DNA of 64,000 nt from Casimicrobium huifangae (lineage in GTDB: Bacteria; Pseudomonadota; Gammaproteobacteria; Burkholderiales; Casimicrobiaceae). A program made the position numbers and the translations under genes. Below are positions 35,128 to 45,748 of the stretch, piece after piece (position 1 is the first letter of the stretch; each line of letters starts with the position of its first letter). Location: positions 4,138,436-4,202,435 of the forward strand of contig NZ_CP041352.1 in NCBI RefSeq assembly GCF_009746125.1. Direction: 5' to 3'. The notes below the pieces were generated by a model. It was given only the letters and a program-made list of their open reading frames with translations, was not told the origin of the DNA and made no database searches.

Positions 35128-36621
35128 CTACTGGAAAGCCACCTCAGCAAAGCTCCGCAGCTTGCGGCTGTGCAGGTGATCGGCGCCGGCCTGGCGCATC
35201 AGCTCGATGGCGCGAATGCCGATCAGCAGGTGCTGGTTGACGCGTTCGCGGTAGAAGTGGTTGGCCATGCCGGGCAGCTTGATTTCGCCGTGCAGCGGCT
35301 TGTCGCTGACGCAGAGCAGCGTGCCGTAGGGCACCCGGAAGCGGAAGCCGTTGGCGGCGATGGTGGCGCTCTCCATGTCAAGCGCGATGGCACGGCTTTG
35401 CGAGAAGCGCAACTCGGGTGAGGTAGCGGCGCCGCGCGAGGGCAGCAGCTCCCAGTTGCGGTTGTCGGTGCTGGCGACGGTACCGGTGCGCAGCACACGC
35501 TTCAGCTCGTAGCCCTTGAGCTTGGTGACATCGGCGACCGCGGTTTCGAGCGCAACCTGCACTTCGGCGAGCGCCGGGATCGGCACCCAGAGCGGCAGCT
35601 CTTCGTCGAGCACGTGATCCTCGCGCACGTAGCCGTGGGCGAGCACGTAGTCGCCCAGCGACTGCGAATTGCGCAGGCCGGCGCAGTGACCGAGCATCAG
35701 CCAGGCGTGCGGGCGCAGCACGGCGATGTGATCGGTGATGGTCTTGGCGTTGGCCGGGCCGACGCCGATGTTGACCATCGTAATGCCGGAGTGATCGGCT
35801 CGCAGCAGGTGATAGCCGGGCATCTGCGGCAGACGCGGCGGTGGCGCACCCAGTGCGTCAATCGCTTCCGGCGGCAGGCCCTTGCGGCGGGTGACCACGT
35901 TGCCCGGCTCGACGAAGGCGATGTATTCGCTGTTCGGGTCGTTCATCAACTCATGGCCGATGCGCACGAATTCGTCGATGTAGAACTGGTAGTTGGTGAA
36001 CAGCACAAAGTTCTGGAACCACTCGGGCAGGGTGCCGGTGTAGTGGCGCAGCCGGTGCAGCGAGTAATCCACACGCGGGCCGGTGAACAGCGACAGCGGC
36101 TGGTGGGCGCCGTGCGGTGGCTCATAAGTGCCGTTGGCGATGCCGTCGTCCATCACCGAGAGGTCGGGCAGGTCGAACACGTCGCGCATCAGTTGCCGGC
36201 GCTCGGCACTGAGATTGCCCTCAACGTGATCGTTCTCGGCGAACGAAAAGTGCACCGGGATTGGCTGCGCGCTGGTTCCAACTTCCAGCGTGGTGCCGTG
36301 GTTTTTCAGCAGCAGGCGGAATTGCTCAAGGTAGTAGTGGCTGTAGAGATCGGGCCGCGTCAGCGTCGTTTCGTAGACGCCGGGGCCATGCACGAAGCCG
36401 TAGGAGAGCCGTGAATCAGCGCGGGCCACCGTGCGCGTGTGCACGCGGACAAACGGGTAGCAGGCGCGGACGTGATTGCCGATGTCTTCGCCGGCGACGA
36501 ATGCCTGCAACGATTCGCGCAGGTGCGCGATGGAGGCGTTGTAGATAAGTTTGACCTGGGCCAGGGCGGCGTCGGCGTTGTCGAATTGTGCGGGAGCGAT
36601 GAATATTGATTTTTTTGTCAT
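35128..36621 (-). CDS. amn: AMP nucleosidase
   Basis: A 497-residue enzyme that splits AMP into adenine and ribose 5-phosphate. The N-terminal regulatory domain (DNADAALAQVKLIYNASIAHLRESLQ) and the C-terminal phosphorylase-like domain are both present. Conserved C-terminal blocks are SGITMVNIGVGPANAKTITDHIAVLRPHAWLMLGHCAGLRNSQSLGDYVLAH and ALDMESATIAANGFRFRVPYGTLLCVSDKPLHGE. The start is uncertain: the ATG at 36621 touches a GGAGG sequence, while an ATG at 36648 has no good SD. It is divergent from dbpA across about 70 bp. Confidence 0.93.
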   Translation of the reverse strand: MTKKSIFIAPAQFDNADAALAQVKLIYNASIAHLRESLQAFVAGEDIGNHVRACYPFVRVHTRTVARADSRLSYGFVHGPGVYETTLTRPDLYSHYYLEQFRLLLKNHGTTLEVGTSAQPIPVHFSFAENDHVEGNLSAERRQLMRDVFDLPDLSVMDDGIANGTYEPPHGAHQPLSLFTGPRVDYSLHRLRHYTGTLPEWFQNFVLFTNYQFYIDEFVRIGHELMNDPNSEYIAFVEPGNVVTRRKGLPPEAIDALGAPPPRLPQMPGYHLLRADHSGITMVNIGVGPANAKTITDHIAVLRPHAWLMLGHCAGLRNSQSLGDYVLAHGYVREDHVLDEELPLWVPIPALAEVQVALETAVADVTKLKGYELKRVLRTGTVASTDNRNWELLPSRGAATSPELRFSQSRAIALDMESATIAANGFRFRVPYGTLLCVSDKPLHGEIKLPGMANHFYRERVNQHLLIGIRAIELMRQAGADHLHSRKLRSFAEVAFQ

Positions 36622-36690
36622 CCTCCATTTTGTACTGTGTCGCGGCATGTAGGAAGTGGGCTCTCGTCATATCAGACATAACATTCATCA

Positions 36691-38106
36691 ATGAAGCAAA
36701 TATCAGCAGACGGCGCGGCCACCGGCGCCGACGATCAGGGCTTTGCCGCGTTGCCGCTGTCAGCGGCGATGCTCGCCAATCTCGACCGCCTGGGCTATCG
36801 CACCATGACGCCCATCCAGCGGGCGGCACTGCCGCTTGCACTGGCCGGCAAAGACCTCATCGCGCAGGCAAAAACCGGCAGCGGCAAGACGGCCGCCTTC
36901 GCCATCCCGTTGCTGGCGAAACTGGACGTCGCGCGCCTCGATGTGCAGGCGCTGGTGCTCTGCCCTACCCGTGAACTGGCTGAACAGGTGACGCAGGAAC
37001 TGCGGCGCCTGGCCCGTGCCGAGGACAACGTCAAGATCCTGACGCTGGCGGGAGGCGTGATGATGCGCGGCCAGCGCACAAGCCTTGAGCATGGCGCGCA
37101 TATCGCCGTGGGCACGCCGGGCCGCATCATGGACTTGCTGGATCGCGGCAATCTGGAGCTGGGCGCCGTGAAGACGCTGGTGCTCGATGAGGCGGACCGC
37201 ATGCTGGACATGGGCTTTCACGATGACATCGCCTATGTCGCCAGACGGGTGCCGACGCAGCGGCAAACGCTGCTGTTTTCGGCGACCTACCCCGACGGCA
37301 TTGCGAAGCTGGCGGCGCAGTTCATGAAAAATCCGCAGCGGGTGACTGTTCAGGCGCAGCACGAGCACAACAAGATTCGCCAGCGGTTTTACGAGATTAC
37401 CGATGCCGAGCGGCTCGACACCGTAAGCAAATTGCTGCGGCACTATCGGCCGGTGAGCACGCTGGCGTTCTGCAATACGAAGCAGCGCTGTCGTGATCTG
37501 GTGGAGGCGCTGCAAGCGCAAGGGTTCAGCGCGCTGGCACTGCACGGCGAGCTTGAACAGCGGGATCGCGATCAGGTGCTGGTGCAGTTCGCCAACCGCT
37601 CATGCTCGGTGCTGGTGGCGACCGATGTGGCGGCACGCGGGCTGGATATCGCGCAGCTCGAAGCGGTGATCAATGTTGACGTGACACAGGAGCCGGAGCA
37701 GCACATTCACCGCATCGGCCGCACCGGCCGCGGGGAGCACGAAGGCTGGGCGCTGAGCCTGGCCAGCGCGAAGGAGATGCTGCGCGTGACCCGCATCGAG
37801 GACGAGCAGGGGCGCGAGATGGAGTGGGCCGACGTGGCGACGCTCACCCCCGCGGGCAGTGAACCGCTGGTGCCGCCGATGGCGACGCTGCAGATTCAGG
37901 TGGAGCGCAAGGAGAAGATTCGCGCTGGCGACGTGCTGGGCGCACTCACCGGCGACGGGGGTATCAGCGGCGACAAGGTCGGCAAGATCACGATTGCCGA
38001 ATTTTCAACCTATGTCGCCGTTCAGCGTGATGTGGCGAAAGCCGCGCTGCGCCACCTGTCCTCGACCAAAATCAAGGGCAAGACGGTGCGCGTGCGGCTG
38101 CTGTAA
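36691..38106 (+). CDS. dbpA: ATP-dependent RNA helicase DbpA
   Basis: A 471-residue DEAD-box helicase that helps 50S ribosome assembly by acting on 23S rRNA helix 92. Motifs in order: Q-motif with TPIQRAALPLAL, AKTGSGKT, PTRELAEQ, GTPGRIMD, DEAD, SAT, then VATDVAARGLD and HRIGRTGR. The C-terminal 80 residues (KEKIRAGDVLGALTGDGGISGDKVGKITIAEFSTYVAV…KGKTVRVRLL) form the DbpA RNA-binding domain that separates it from other DEAD proteins. It is monocistronic. Confidence 0.94.
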   Translation: MKQISADGAATGADDQGFAALPLSAAMLANLDRLGYRTMTPIQRAALPLALAGKDLIAQAKTGSGKTAAFAIPLLAKLDVARLDVQALVLCPTRELAEQVTQELRRLARAEDNVKILTLAGGVMMRGQRTSLEHGAHIAVGTPGRIMDLLDRGNLELGAVKTLVLDEADRMLDMGFHDDIAYVARRVPTQRQTLLFSATYPDGIAKLAAQFMKNPQRVTVQAQHEHNKIRQRFYEITDAERLDTVSKLLRHYRPVSTLAFCNTKQRCRDLVEALQAQGFSALALHGELEQRDRDQVLVQFANRSCSVLVATDVAARGLDIAQLEAVINVDVTQEPEQHIHRIGRTGRGEHEGWALSLASAKEMLRVTRIEDEQGREMEWADVATLTPAGSEPLVPPMATLQIQVERKEKIRAGDVLGALTGDGGISGDKVGKITIAEFSTYVAVQRDVAKAALRHLSSTKIKGKTVRVRLL

Positions 38107-38132
38107 CGATTGACGACAGGCCGGGCGGAGGT

Positions 38133-38981
38133 TCAGAGCCCTAGCCAGGCGGCGATGGCCACGTAGTTGTTCTGGTCGTAGGTGATGAAGCCCTGCTTGA
38201 GGCCGATCTTTTCGAGCTTGGCCTGGCCATCGGCGCTGTTGGCCATATCGACAAAGTAGTTGCGAATGGTGTCGAGCTGCTCCTTACCGAGCGAGTTGGC
38301 GACGATCAGGTTCTTGATCGGCACGGCGCGCGACGAGGCGATGACCTTGCCACCCGCCGCCGTCCAGTCCCTGATGATCGCTTCGGACGCAGTGGCCCCG
38401 ACATCGACGAAGCCGTTTTCGACCATATAGGGGATGGATTCCTGATAGCGGGTGTACTTCAGCGGCGGCGTGGTGGTCTTGGCGGCAGCTGCGGCGTCGC
38501 GCAGCGTCGCGCGGATCAGCCACGCGGTGATCGAGTTGGCATCCGGTGAGGCAACCGGTTTACTGCCGCTGGCCAGTGTCTTGCCGAGATCGGCGGGCGT
38601 GGCTGCCGGGGCATTCACCTTCGACAGGAACGAGGCCTTGTAGCCGGTGTGCGCCTTCGACACCGCCGCCAGCGTGTACTCACCACGCTTGACTGGCGCC
38701 AGCGCGATGTGGGTGGGATGGACAAAGGCGAGGTCATACGCCCGGGCAGCGAGACCCTTCTCCAGCGCGGCGTAGTCAGTGACGATCTCGACGTTGACTT
38801 TCACCTTGAGCTGCTTGGCCAGGTCGTCGGCAATCAGCTTGTAGTTCTGGCGGGCGTTGTCATTGCCGCGATAAGTCACGCCCTCGTTGACGGCGAAGGT
38901 GAGCGTTTGCTGTGCACTAGCGACGCCAGTGAGCACCAGGCCGGTGGCAGCGAGCGCCGCAGTGAGGGTTCGTTTGAGCAT
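38133..38981 (-). CDS. Phosphonate/phosphite ABC-type substrate-binding protein (PhnD-like)
   Basis: A 282-residue periplasmic receptor with a clear signal peptide (…ATGLVLTGVASAQ). Family markers are NYKLIADDLAKQLKVKVNVEIVTDYAALEKGLAARAYDLAFVHPTHIA, SPDANSITAWLI and the mobile lobe with NGFVDVGATASEAII. PhnD-type proteins bind phosphonate, phosphite or similar small oxyanions. No phnC or phnE gene lies beside it, so it may serve a distant transporter or a sensor. The upstream region has a strong hairpin at 39029-39052, possibly in its leader. Confidence 0.87.
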   Translation of the reverse strand: MLKRTLTAALAATGLVLTGVASAQQTLTFAVNEGVTYRGNDNARQNYKLIADDLAKQLKVKVNVEIVTDYAALEKGLAARAYDLAFVHPTHIALAPVKRGEYTLAAVSKAHTGYKASFLSKVNAPAATPADLGKTLASGSKPVASPDANSITAWLIRATLRDAAAAAKTTTPPLKYTRYQESIPYMVENGFVDVGATASEAIIRDWTAAGGKVIASSRAVPIKNLIVANSLGKEQLDTIRNYFVDMANSADGQAKLEKIGLKQGFITYDQNNYVAIAAWLGL

Positions 38982-39028
38982 GATGGATACCTCGATCGTG
39001 TGCTTTGCGCGACGGTCCGCGCTTGTTT

Positions 39029-39052
39029 CCCCGACGCCAGCAGGCGTCGGGG
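39029..39052. other. Perfect GC-rich hairpin upstream of the PhnD-like gene
   Basis: CCCCGACGCC, loop AGCA, GGCGTCGGGG: a 10-bp perfect stem with no T-run on either strand. It lies about 50 bp before the start codon and could be in the 5' leader, where it would affect mRNA stability or translation. Confidence 0.55.
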
Positions 39053-39292
39053 CTCCGGTTCTTATGGATTTATCTTACCCCGCCGCATTGTCATTCATCA
39101 AATCAAATTTTTGCCCTTACCGACCTAAGAATGTTGGAAGCATGGCTTTGGCATAAGGCACCAGCGGATAGTGATCGCCAACTTGAATTGCCATGACGTT
39201 GGCAATTTTCTTGCAGAAAACAAGGTGCGCCAGCGTTGCGTTGTCGCCACAGGACAGCGTCTGACTGGCCCGGCGCCGGGGTGGCGCGCATT

Positions 39293-39411
39293 GGCTTTTT
39301 CGTTAAACGCTTATTTGAATTGGGCTTAAAGGCTTGTTTTACTGATAGTCGACTTTGGTGCTTTGTGCCCGTTGAGCCCTTATGGAATAAGGGTTATGAC
39401 GAAAAGATGAA
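39293..39411. repeat. 120-bp palindromic element, copy C
   Basis: The ends CTTTTTCGTTAAACGCTTAT and ATAAGGG…GACGAAAAG pair with each other. CCCTTATGGAATAAGGG is a local hairpin, and the centre is AGTCGACTTT. The rest of the gap 38982-39551 holds the hairpin at 39029, a leader for the DUF3455 gene and no convincing gene. Confidence 0.72.
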
Positions 39412-39551
39412 TGAACAGAAAAATTCCCTCGATTGCTGCATCCATTCGCTGGTCTCGGGCGTAGTGAAGGCAGGAACCTCCGCGCCGGCACGAATGCGGC
39501 GCGAGGCCCGCAATCTGCAATTCACTGAACACTGATCCAAGGAGTCCTGTC

Positions 39552-40106
39552 ATGTCCCGCAAATCGCCCGTATTGCTTTTGTCCGCCGTTGCCGCTGCGC
39601 TGTTCGCTGCCGGGGCGCCGTCCGCAATGGCGCAAGCCGCGTTCGACCAGTCCATGCTGCCCGATGCCGTGAAGGTGCCCGCTGGTAACAAGGTGGCAAT
39701 GGAGACCGTCGGCGTCGGCGAGATCACCTACGAATGCCGCGACAAGAAAGACGCCGCCGGTCAGTTTGAGTGGGTGTTCGTCGGTCCCGATGCGGTGCTG
39801 AATGATCGCAGCGGCAAGGCTGTCGGCAAATACTTCGGCCCGCCGGCCACCTGGCAAAGCTCAGACGGCTCGAAAGTCACGGCGACGCAGGTTGCGGTTT
39901 CCCCCACCAGCGCCGGCAACATCCCGCTGCAGCTGGTCAAGGCCAATCCGGCCACCGGCAACGGCGCCATGACTGGCGTGACCTTCATCCAGCGCGTGGC
40001 CACCAAAGGCGGCGTGGCGCCGGCAACCGCTTGTGACGCCACCAGCAAGGGCAAAAAAGAGATCGTGAAGTACCAGGCGGACTACATCATCTACAAGGCG
40101 ATGTAA
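39552..40106 (+). CDS. DUF3455 domain protein, secreted
   Basis: A 184-residue protein with a signal peptide (…APSAMAQ). The body contains VPAGNKVAMETVGVGEITYECRDKKDAAGQFEWVFVGPDAVLNDRSGKAVGKYFGPPATWQSSDGSKV. This matches DUF3455, a family of unknown function common in Burkholderiales and fungi. A Cys pair (YEC… and TACDAT) could form a disulfide. A good SD (AAGGAG) precedes the ATG. Copy C of the palindrome lies 140 bp upstream. A hairpin follows the stop at 40129-40150. The role is unknown. Confidence 0.88.
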   Translation: MSRKSPVLLLSAVAAALFAAGAPSAMAQAAFDQSMLPDAVKVPAGNKVAMETVGVGEITYECRDKKDAAGQFEWVFVGPDAVLNDRSGKAVGKYFGPPATWQSSDGSKVTATQVAVSPTSAGNIPLQLVKANPATGNGAMTGVTFIQRVATKGGVAPATACDATSKGKKEIVKYQADYIIYKAM

Positions 40107-40128
40107 GCCGCGCTGACCAGCCGCATCA

Positions 40129-40150
40129 CTCACCCGTTCGCGCGGGTGAG
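40129..40150 (+). terminator. Hairpin after the DUF3455 gene
   Basis: CTCACCCG, loop TTCGCG, CGGGTGAG. The stem starts 23 bp after the stop. It has no T-run, so termination is only a possibility. Confidence 0.45.
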
Positions 40151-40321
40151 CATGGCCACCCGCCGGTCGTGCTGCCACCAAAGGCAGGCTCGGCGGTGCG
40201 CGATCCGGGAAGAGCGCGGGTAACATCGTCTTTGCTTGCCGCTGCCTGCCGTCTCTCCTCCGCGACGGGCGGCGCGATCCGCTGACGAACGTCTGCTCCG
40301 ATTTTCTGGACCACGCCCGCC

Positions 40322-40885
40322 TTGCCTGCCGCCTCCTCCACGTTTGATTACGAAGCCGCCCTCGCGGACTGCGCGAAGGGTGATCGCGCGGCCCTGCATC
40401 GCATCTACCAACATGAAAGCCGCCGTCTGCTCGGTGTGGCGTTGCGCATCGTGCGTGACCGCGCCCGCGCCGAGGACGTGCTGCACGACGCCTTCATGAA
40501 CCTCTGGACCAAAGCCGCCAGTTTTGACGCCACGCGTGGCGAAGGGCGCGGCTGGATCCACAGCATCGTGCGCAATCAGGCGCTCTCGGCCGTGCGTACC
40601 AGCGGCCGCGAAGTGTCAGCCGACGAAGACGCCATCGCGGCCATTGAAGCCGAAGCGGTAGCCAACGCAGCACCGATGGCTGAGGCCTTTGAGATCAATG
40701 CCGATCTCGGCCGCCTTGACGAATGCCTGGAACGGCTTGACACGGCAAAGCGCAACAGCATCCTGCTCGCCTATGTTGACGGCTGCTCACATGGCGAAAT
40801 CGCGCAACGGCTCAATGCGCCGCTGGGCAGTGTGAAAGCCTGGGTGCGCCGCGGCCTGCTCTCGCTCCGGGAGTGCATGGCATGA
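40322..40885 (+). CDS. ECF-type RNA polymerase sigma factor (SigK-like)
   Basis: A 187-residue sigma factor. Region 2 is RIVRDRARAEDVLHDAFMNLWTKAASFD with GRGWIHSIVRNQALSAVR. Region 4 is LDTAKRNSILLAYVDGCSHGEIAQRLNAPLGSVKAWVRRGLLSLRECM, the promoter-recognising helix-turn-helix. The start is a TTG at 40322, as no ATG or GTG with family sequence precedes region 2. The stop overlaps the anti-sigma start (ATGA), so the pair is coupled. The pairing is typical of SigK/RskA-type stress or redox systems. The target promoter is unknown. Confidence 0.88.
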   Translation: MPAASSTFDYEAALADCAKGDRAALHRIYQHESRRLLGVALRIVRDRARAEDVLHDAFMNLWTKAASFDATRGEGRGWIHSIVRNQALSAVRTSGREVSADEDAIAAIEAEAVANAAPMAEAFEINADLGRLDECLERLDTAKRNSILLAYVDGCSHGEIAQRLNAPLGSVKAWVRRGLLSLRECMA

Positions 40886-41610
40886 ACGCCGACGACCTGC
40901 ACGTCCTCGCCGGCGAATACGTGCTCGGCACGCTCCCGGCTGCGCGCCGCGCCGAGGTGGAGGCGCGCATGAGCAACGACGCTGCGCTGCGCACTGCGGT
41001 GGAGCAGTGGCAACACAAGCTCCTGCCACTTAACGCGCTGGCAGCGCCGGTGGAGCCGTCGCCTGCCTTGTGGTCGCGCATTGAAACATCCGTTGCCGCA
41101 CAGGTGGCAGCGGACAAAGGCGTGCGCCCTGCGGCGGCGATGCCCACCGCAGCGGCGAGTAGCTGGTGGAACAGTCTGCGCCTGTGGCGTGGCCTCGCGG
41201 CGACCGGTTTCGCGGCCACCGCCTTCATGGGCATCGTGGTGGTCGGCAAGCTGGCGCAACCACCGGGGCCAGGCTACATGGTGGTACTGGTCGGACCGCA
41301 GGACAAGTCGCCGGGCTGGGTGGTGCAGGCCGGGACGAACTCGCAACAGGCGCGGCTGATTCCGCTCGGCAAGGTGGACGTGCCCGCCGACAAGTCGCTG
41401 CAGTTCTGGACCAAGGGCAACGACTGGAAAGGCCCCGTCTCGCTGGGTCTGGTGCGCCCCGGCGAATCGAAAGAAGTGTCGCTAGACAAGCTGCCGCCGC
41501 TGGAACCCAACCAACTCTTCGAGATCACGCTGGAACCGTACAACGGCTCGCCACTGGATCGCCCCACCGGCCCGATTTTGTTCATCGGGCGGGCGGTGAA
41601 GATTATCTGA
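40882..41610 (+). CDS. Anti-sigma factor, RskA-like
   Basis: A 242-residue membrane protein. The cytosolic N-terminus (LHVLAGEYVLGTLPAARRAEVEARMSNDAALRTAVEQWQ) is the anti-sigma helical part. A single membrane helix (LAATGFAATAFMGIVVVGKLA) leads to a periplasmic RskA C-terminal domain (MVVLVGPQDKSPGWVVQAG…). It would hold the upstream ECF factor inactive until a periplasmic signal. The ATG overlaps the sigma stop by four bases, giving balanced synthesis. Confidence 0.88.
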   Translation: MNADDLHVLAGEYVLGTLPAARRAEVEARMSNDAALRTAVEQWQHKLLPLNALAAPVEPSPALWSRIETSVAAQVAADKGVRPAAAMPTAAASSWWNSLRLWRGLAATGFAATAFMGIVVVGKLAQPPGPGYMVVLVGPQDKSPGWVVQAGTNSQQARLIPLGKVDVPADKSLQFWTKGNDWKGPVSLGLVRPGESKEVSLDKLPPLEPNQLFEITLEPYNGSPLDRPTGPILFIGRAVKII

Positions 41611-41617
41611 GCGGAAG

Positions 41618-41746
41618 CCTCCCCTGCGCAGTAGGGGAGGTGGTGCGCAGCGCCGGAGGGGTTTGCCACCGAACTAACCATCGCTGCCGCTGCCACCAAC
41701 CCCTCTGTCGGCGAGGCGCCGACATCTCCCCTGCGATGCAGGAGAG
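41618..41746. repeat. Palindromic repeat with CTCCCCTGC…GCAGGGGAG-type arms
   Basis: CCTCCCCTGCGCAGTAGGGG-AGG at 41618-41640 is a hairpin, followed by GGAGGGGTTT. The inverted side ACCCCTCTGTCGGCGAGGCG-CCGACATCTCCCCTGC mirrors it at 41697-41746. It fills the gap between the anti-sigma gene and gcvP. Confidence 0.7.
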
Positions 41747-41764
41747 ACTTTCTTTACATCCCCC

Positions 41765-44584
<2,820 letters not shown>

Positions 44585-44607
44585 GAGGAATCGCGCTTAT
44601 CCATGCC

Positions 44608-44682
44608 GTTGGTGGTGAGCCTGTCGAACCACAACGACCGTTCAGTTAAATGCGTTCATGGTTCGACAGGCTCACCACGAAC
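44608..44682. repeat. Inverted pair of GTTCGTGG palindromic repeats
   Basis: Forward copy 44608-44635 (GTTGGTGGTGAGCCTGTCGA-ACC) and inverted copy 44655-44682 (GGTTCGACAGGCTCACCACG-AAC), 19 bp apart. The same family occurs at 32513 and 35065. It fills the GNAT-gcvP gap. Confidence 0.8.
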
Positions 44683-44715
44683 GGGAAAGTCATAAAGTCG
44701 CCGCCAACGGCTTGA

Positions 44716-45159
44716 TCACAAAACTTTTCGATACTGCAGGAAGCCACTGCGATCAGCGACATCGTTGTAGAGGACCATCGCGCGCGCGTTGGTCTCGTGC
44801 GTCAGCCAATGCACACGTGCTGCACCCTCGGCTTTCGCGGCCGCGTACACCGCCTCGATCAGCGCACGGCCGACGCCCTTGCCGCGCGCATCGCTGCTGG
44901 TGAACAGGTCTTGCAGATAAACGTACGGACCGGCCGTCCAGCACGACCGATGAAAGATGTAGTGCACGATGCCGAGCATCGTCTCGCCCTCGAACGCGCC
45001 CAGCACAAACATCGGCTCCGCCGGATCATGGAAGCGCGACCACGTCAGGTCGTACTGCTCGGGCGGCACTGACGTCTTGTAGAAATCGAGATAACCCTTC
45101 CACAGCGGCTGCCACTGGGTGCGGTCGGTGGGAGTGAGGGGGCGAACGGAGATGGTCAT
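44716..45159 (-). CDS. GNAT-family N-acetyltransferase within the gcv operon
   Basis: A 147-residue acetyltransferase. The acetyl-CoA motif is GKGVGRALIEAVYAAAKAEGAARVHWLTHETNARAMVLY, preceded by the strand YVYLQDLFTSSDARG. It sits between gcvH and gcvP on the same strand. A GNAT inside a glycine-cleavage operon is not standard, so it may act on a product or regulator of one-carbon metabolism. The target is unknown. Confidence 0.88.
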   Translation of the reverse strand: MTISVRPLTPTDRTQWQPLWKGYLDFYKTSVPPEQYDLTWSRFHDPAEPMFVLGAFEGETMLGIVHYIFHRSCWTAGPYVYLQDLFTSSDARGKGVGRALIEAVYAAAKAEGAARVHWLTHETNARAMVLYNDVADRSGFLQYRKVL

Positions 45160-45168
45160 CTTGTTTTT

Positions 45169-45237
45169 GCAGGAGCGGCTCGGCCGCGACCAGCGTCAAT
45201 TGGTGTAGACACCGGGTCGCGGCGGAGCCGCTCCTGC
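45169..45237. repeat. Inverted repeat GCAGGAGCGGCTC…GAGCCGCTCCTGC
   Basis: Arms 45169-45191 and 45215-45237 match at 22 of 23 positions. No T-run follows on the strand that carries gcvH, so it is a repeat rather than a clear terminator. It fills the gcvH-GNAT gap. Confidence 0.75.
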
Positions 45238-45243
45238 AGGTAA

Positions 45244-45609
45244 TCAGGCAATCATTGCCTTGTAGGCGGCTTCGTCGTGCAGCTTGGCCACGGCGTCGGC
45301 GTTGCTGACCTTGATTTTGAAGAACCAGCCAGCGCCTTCCGGATCGGTGTTGACCAGCGACGGATCGGCGACGACGGCCTCGTTCACTTCAATGACTTCA
45401 CCATCGACCGGGGACTTCACTTCGGCCGCCGCCTTGACTGACTCGATGATCGCGGCGTCTTCCTTCGCGGCGAGTTTGCGGCCGACTTTCGGCTGCTCAA
45501 CGTAAACGAGATCGCCCAGCTTGTCCTGCGCGAAATGGGTGATGCCGACGGTGCCGATATCGCCGTCCATCTTGATGTATTCGTGGTCTTCGGTGTAGCG
45601 GGTGGTCAT
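45244..45609 (-). CDS. gcvH: Glycine cleavage system H protein
   Basis: A 121-residue lipoyl carrier that shuttles the aminomethyl intermediate between the P, T and L proteins. The lipoylated Lys is in AIIESVKAAAE (Lys59). The surrounding blocks DLVYVEQPKVGRKLAAKEDAAIIESVKAAAEVKSPVDGEV and GWFFKIKVS are typical. It follows gcvT with a repeat-filled gap of 139 bp and precedes the GNAT gene. Confidence 0.97.
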   Translation of the reverse strand: MTTRYTEDHEYIKMDGDIGTVGITHFAQDKLGDLVYVEQPKVGRKLAAKEDAAIIESVKAAAEVKSPVDGEVIEVNEAVVADPSLVNTDPEGAGWFFKIKVSNADAVAKLHDEAAYKAMIA

Positions 45610-45627
45610 GGTTTTTCTTTCAGAAAA

Positions 45628-45740
45628 AGGACGAAAGACGAAGGACGAGTGACGAAACGCAAGCGCACGCCTCTCAAATACCTTCGAATCGTCGCTGGGT
45701 TATCTCTGGTTATCGTCATTCGTCATTGGTCATTCGTCCT
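45628..45740. repeat. Inverted GACGAA-rich repeats in the gcvT-gcvH gap
   Basis: AGGACGAAAGACGAAGGACG-AGTGACGAA at 45628-45656 mirrors TCGTCATTCGTCATTGGTCA-TTCGTCCT at 45713-45740. The arms are made of short GACGAA/TGACGAA words. It lies in the gap of about 140 bp between gcvT and gcvH. Confidence 0.7.
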
Positions 45741-45748
45741 CAAGCGCG

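Noticed and set aside
39407-39535. A 42-residue frame starting at the end of palindrome C
   Set aside because: No ribosome site and no recognisable sequence; the frame may be accidental.
45169-45237. GCAGGAGCGG hairpin considered as a terminator after gcvH
   Set aside because: No T-run follows on the gcvH strand and the sequence looks like a dispersed repeat.
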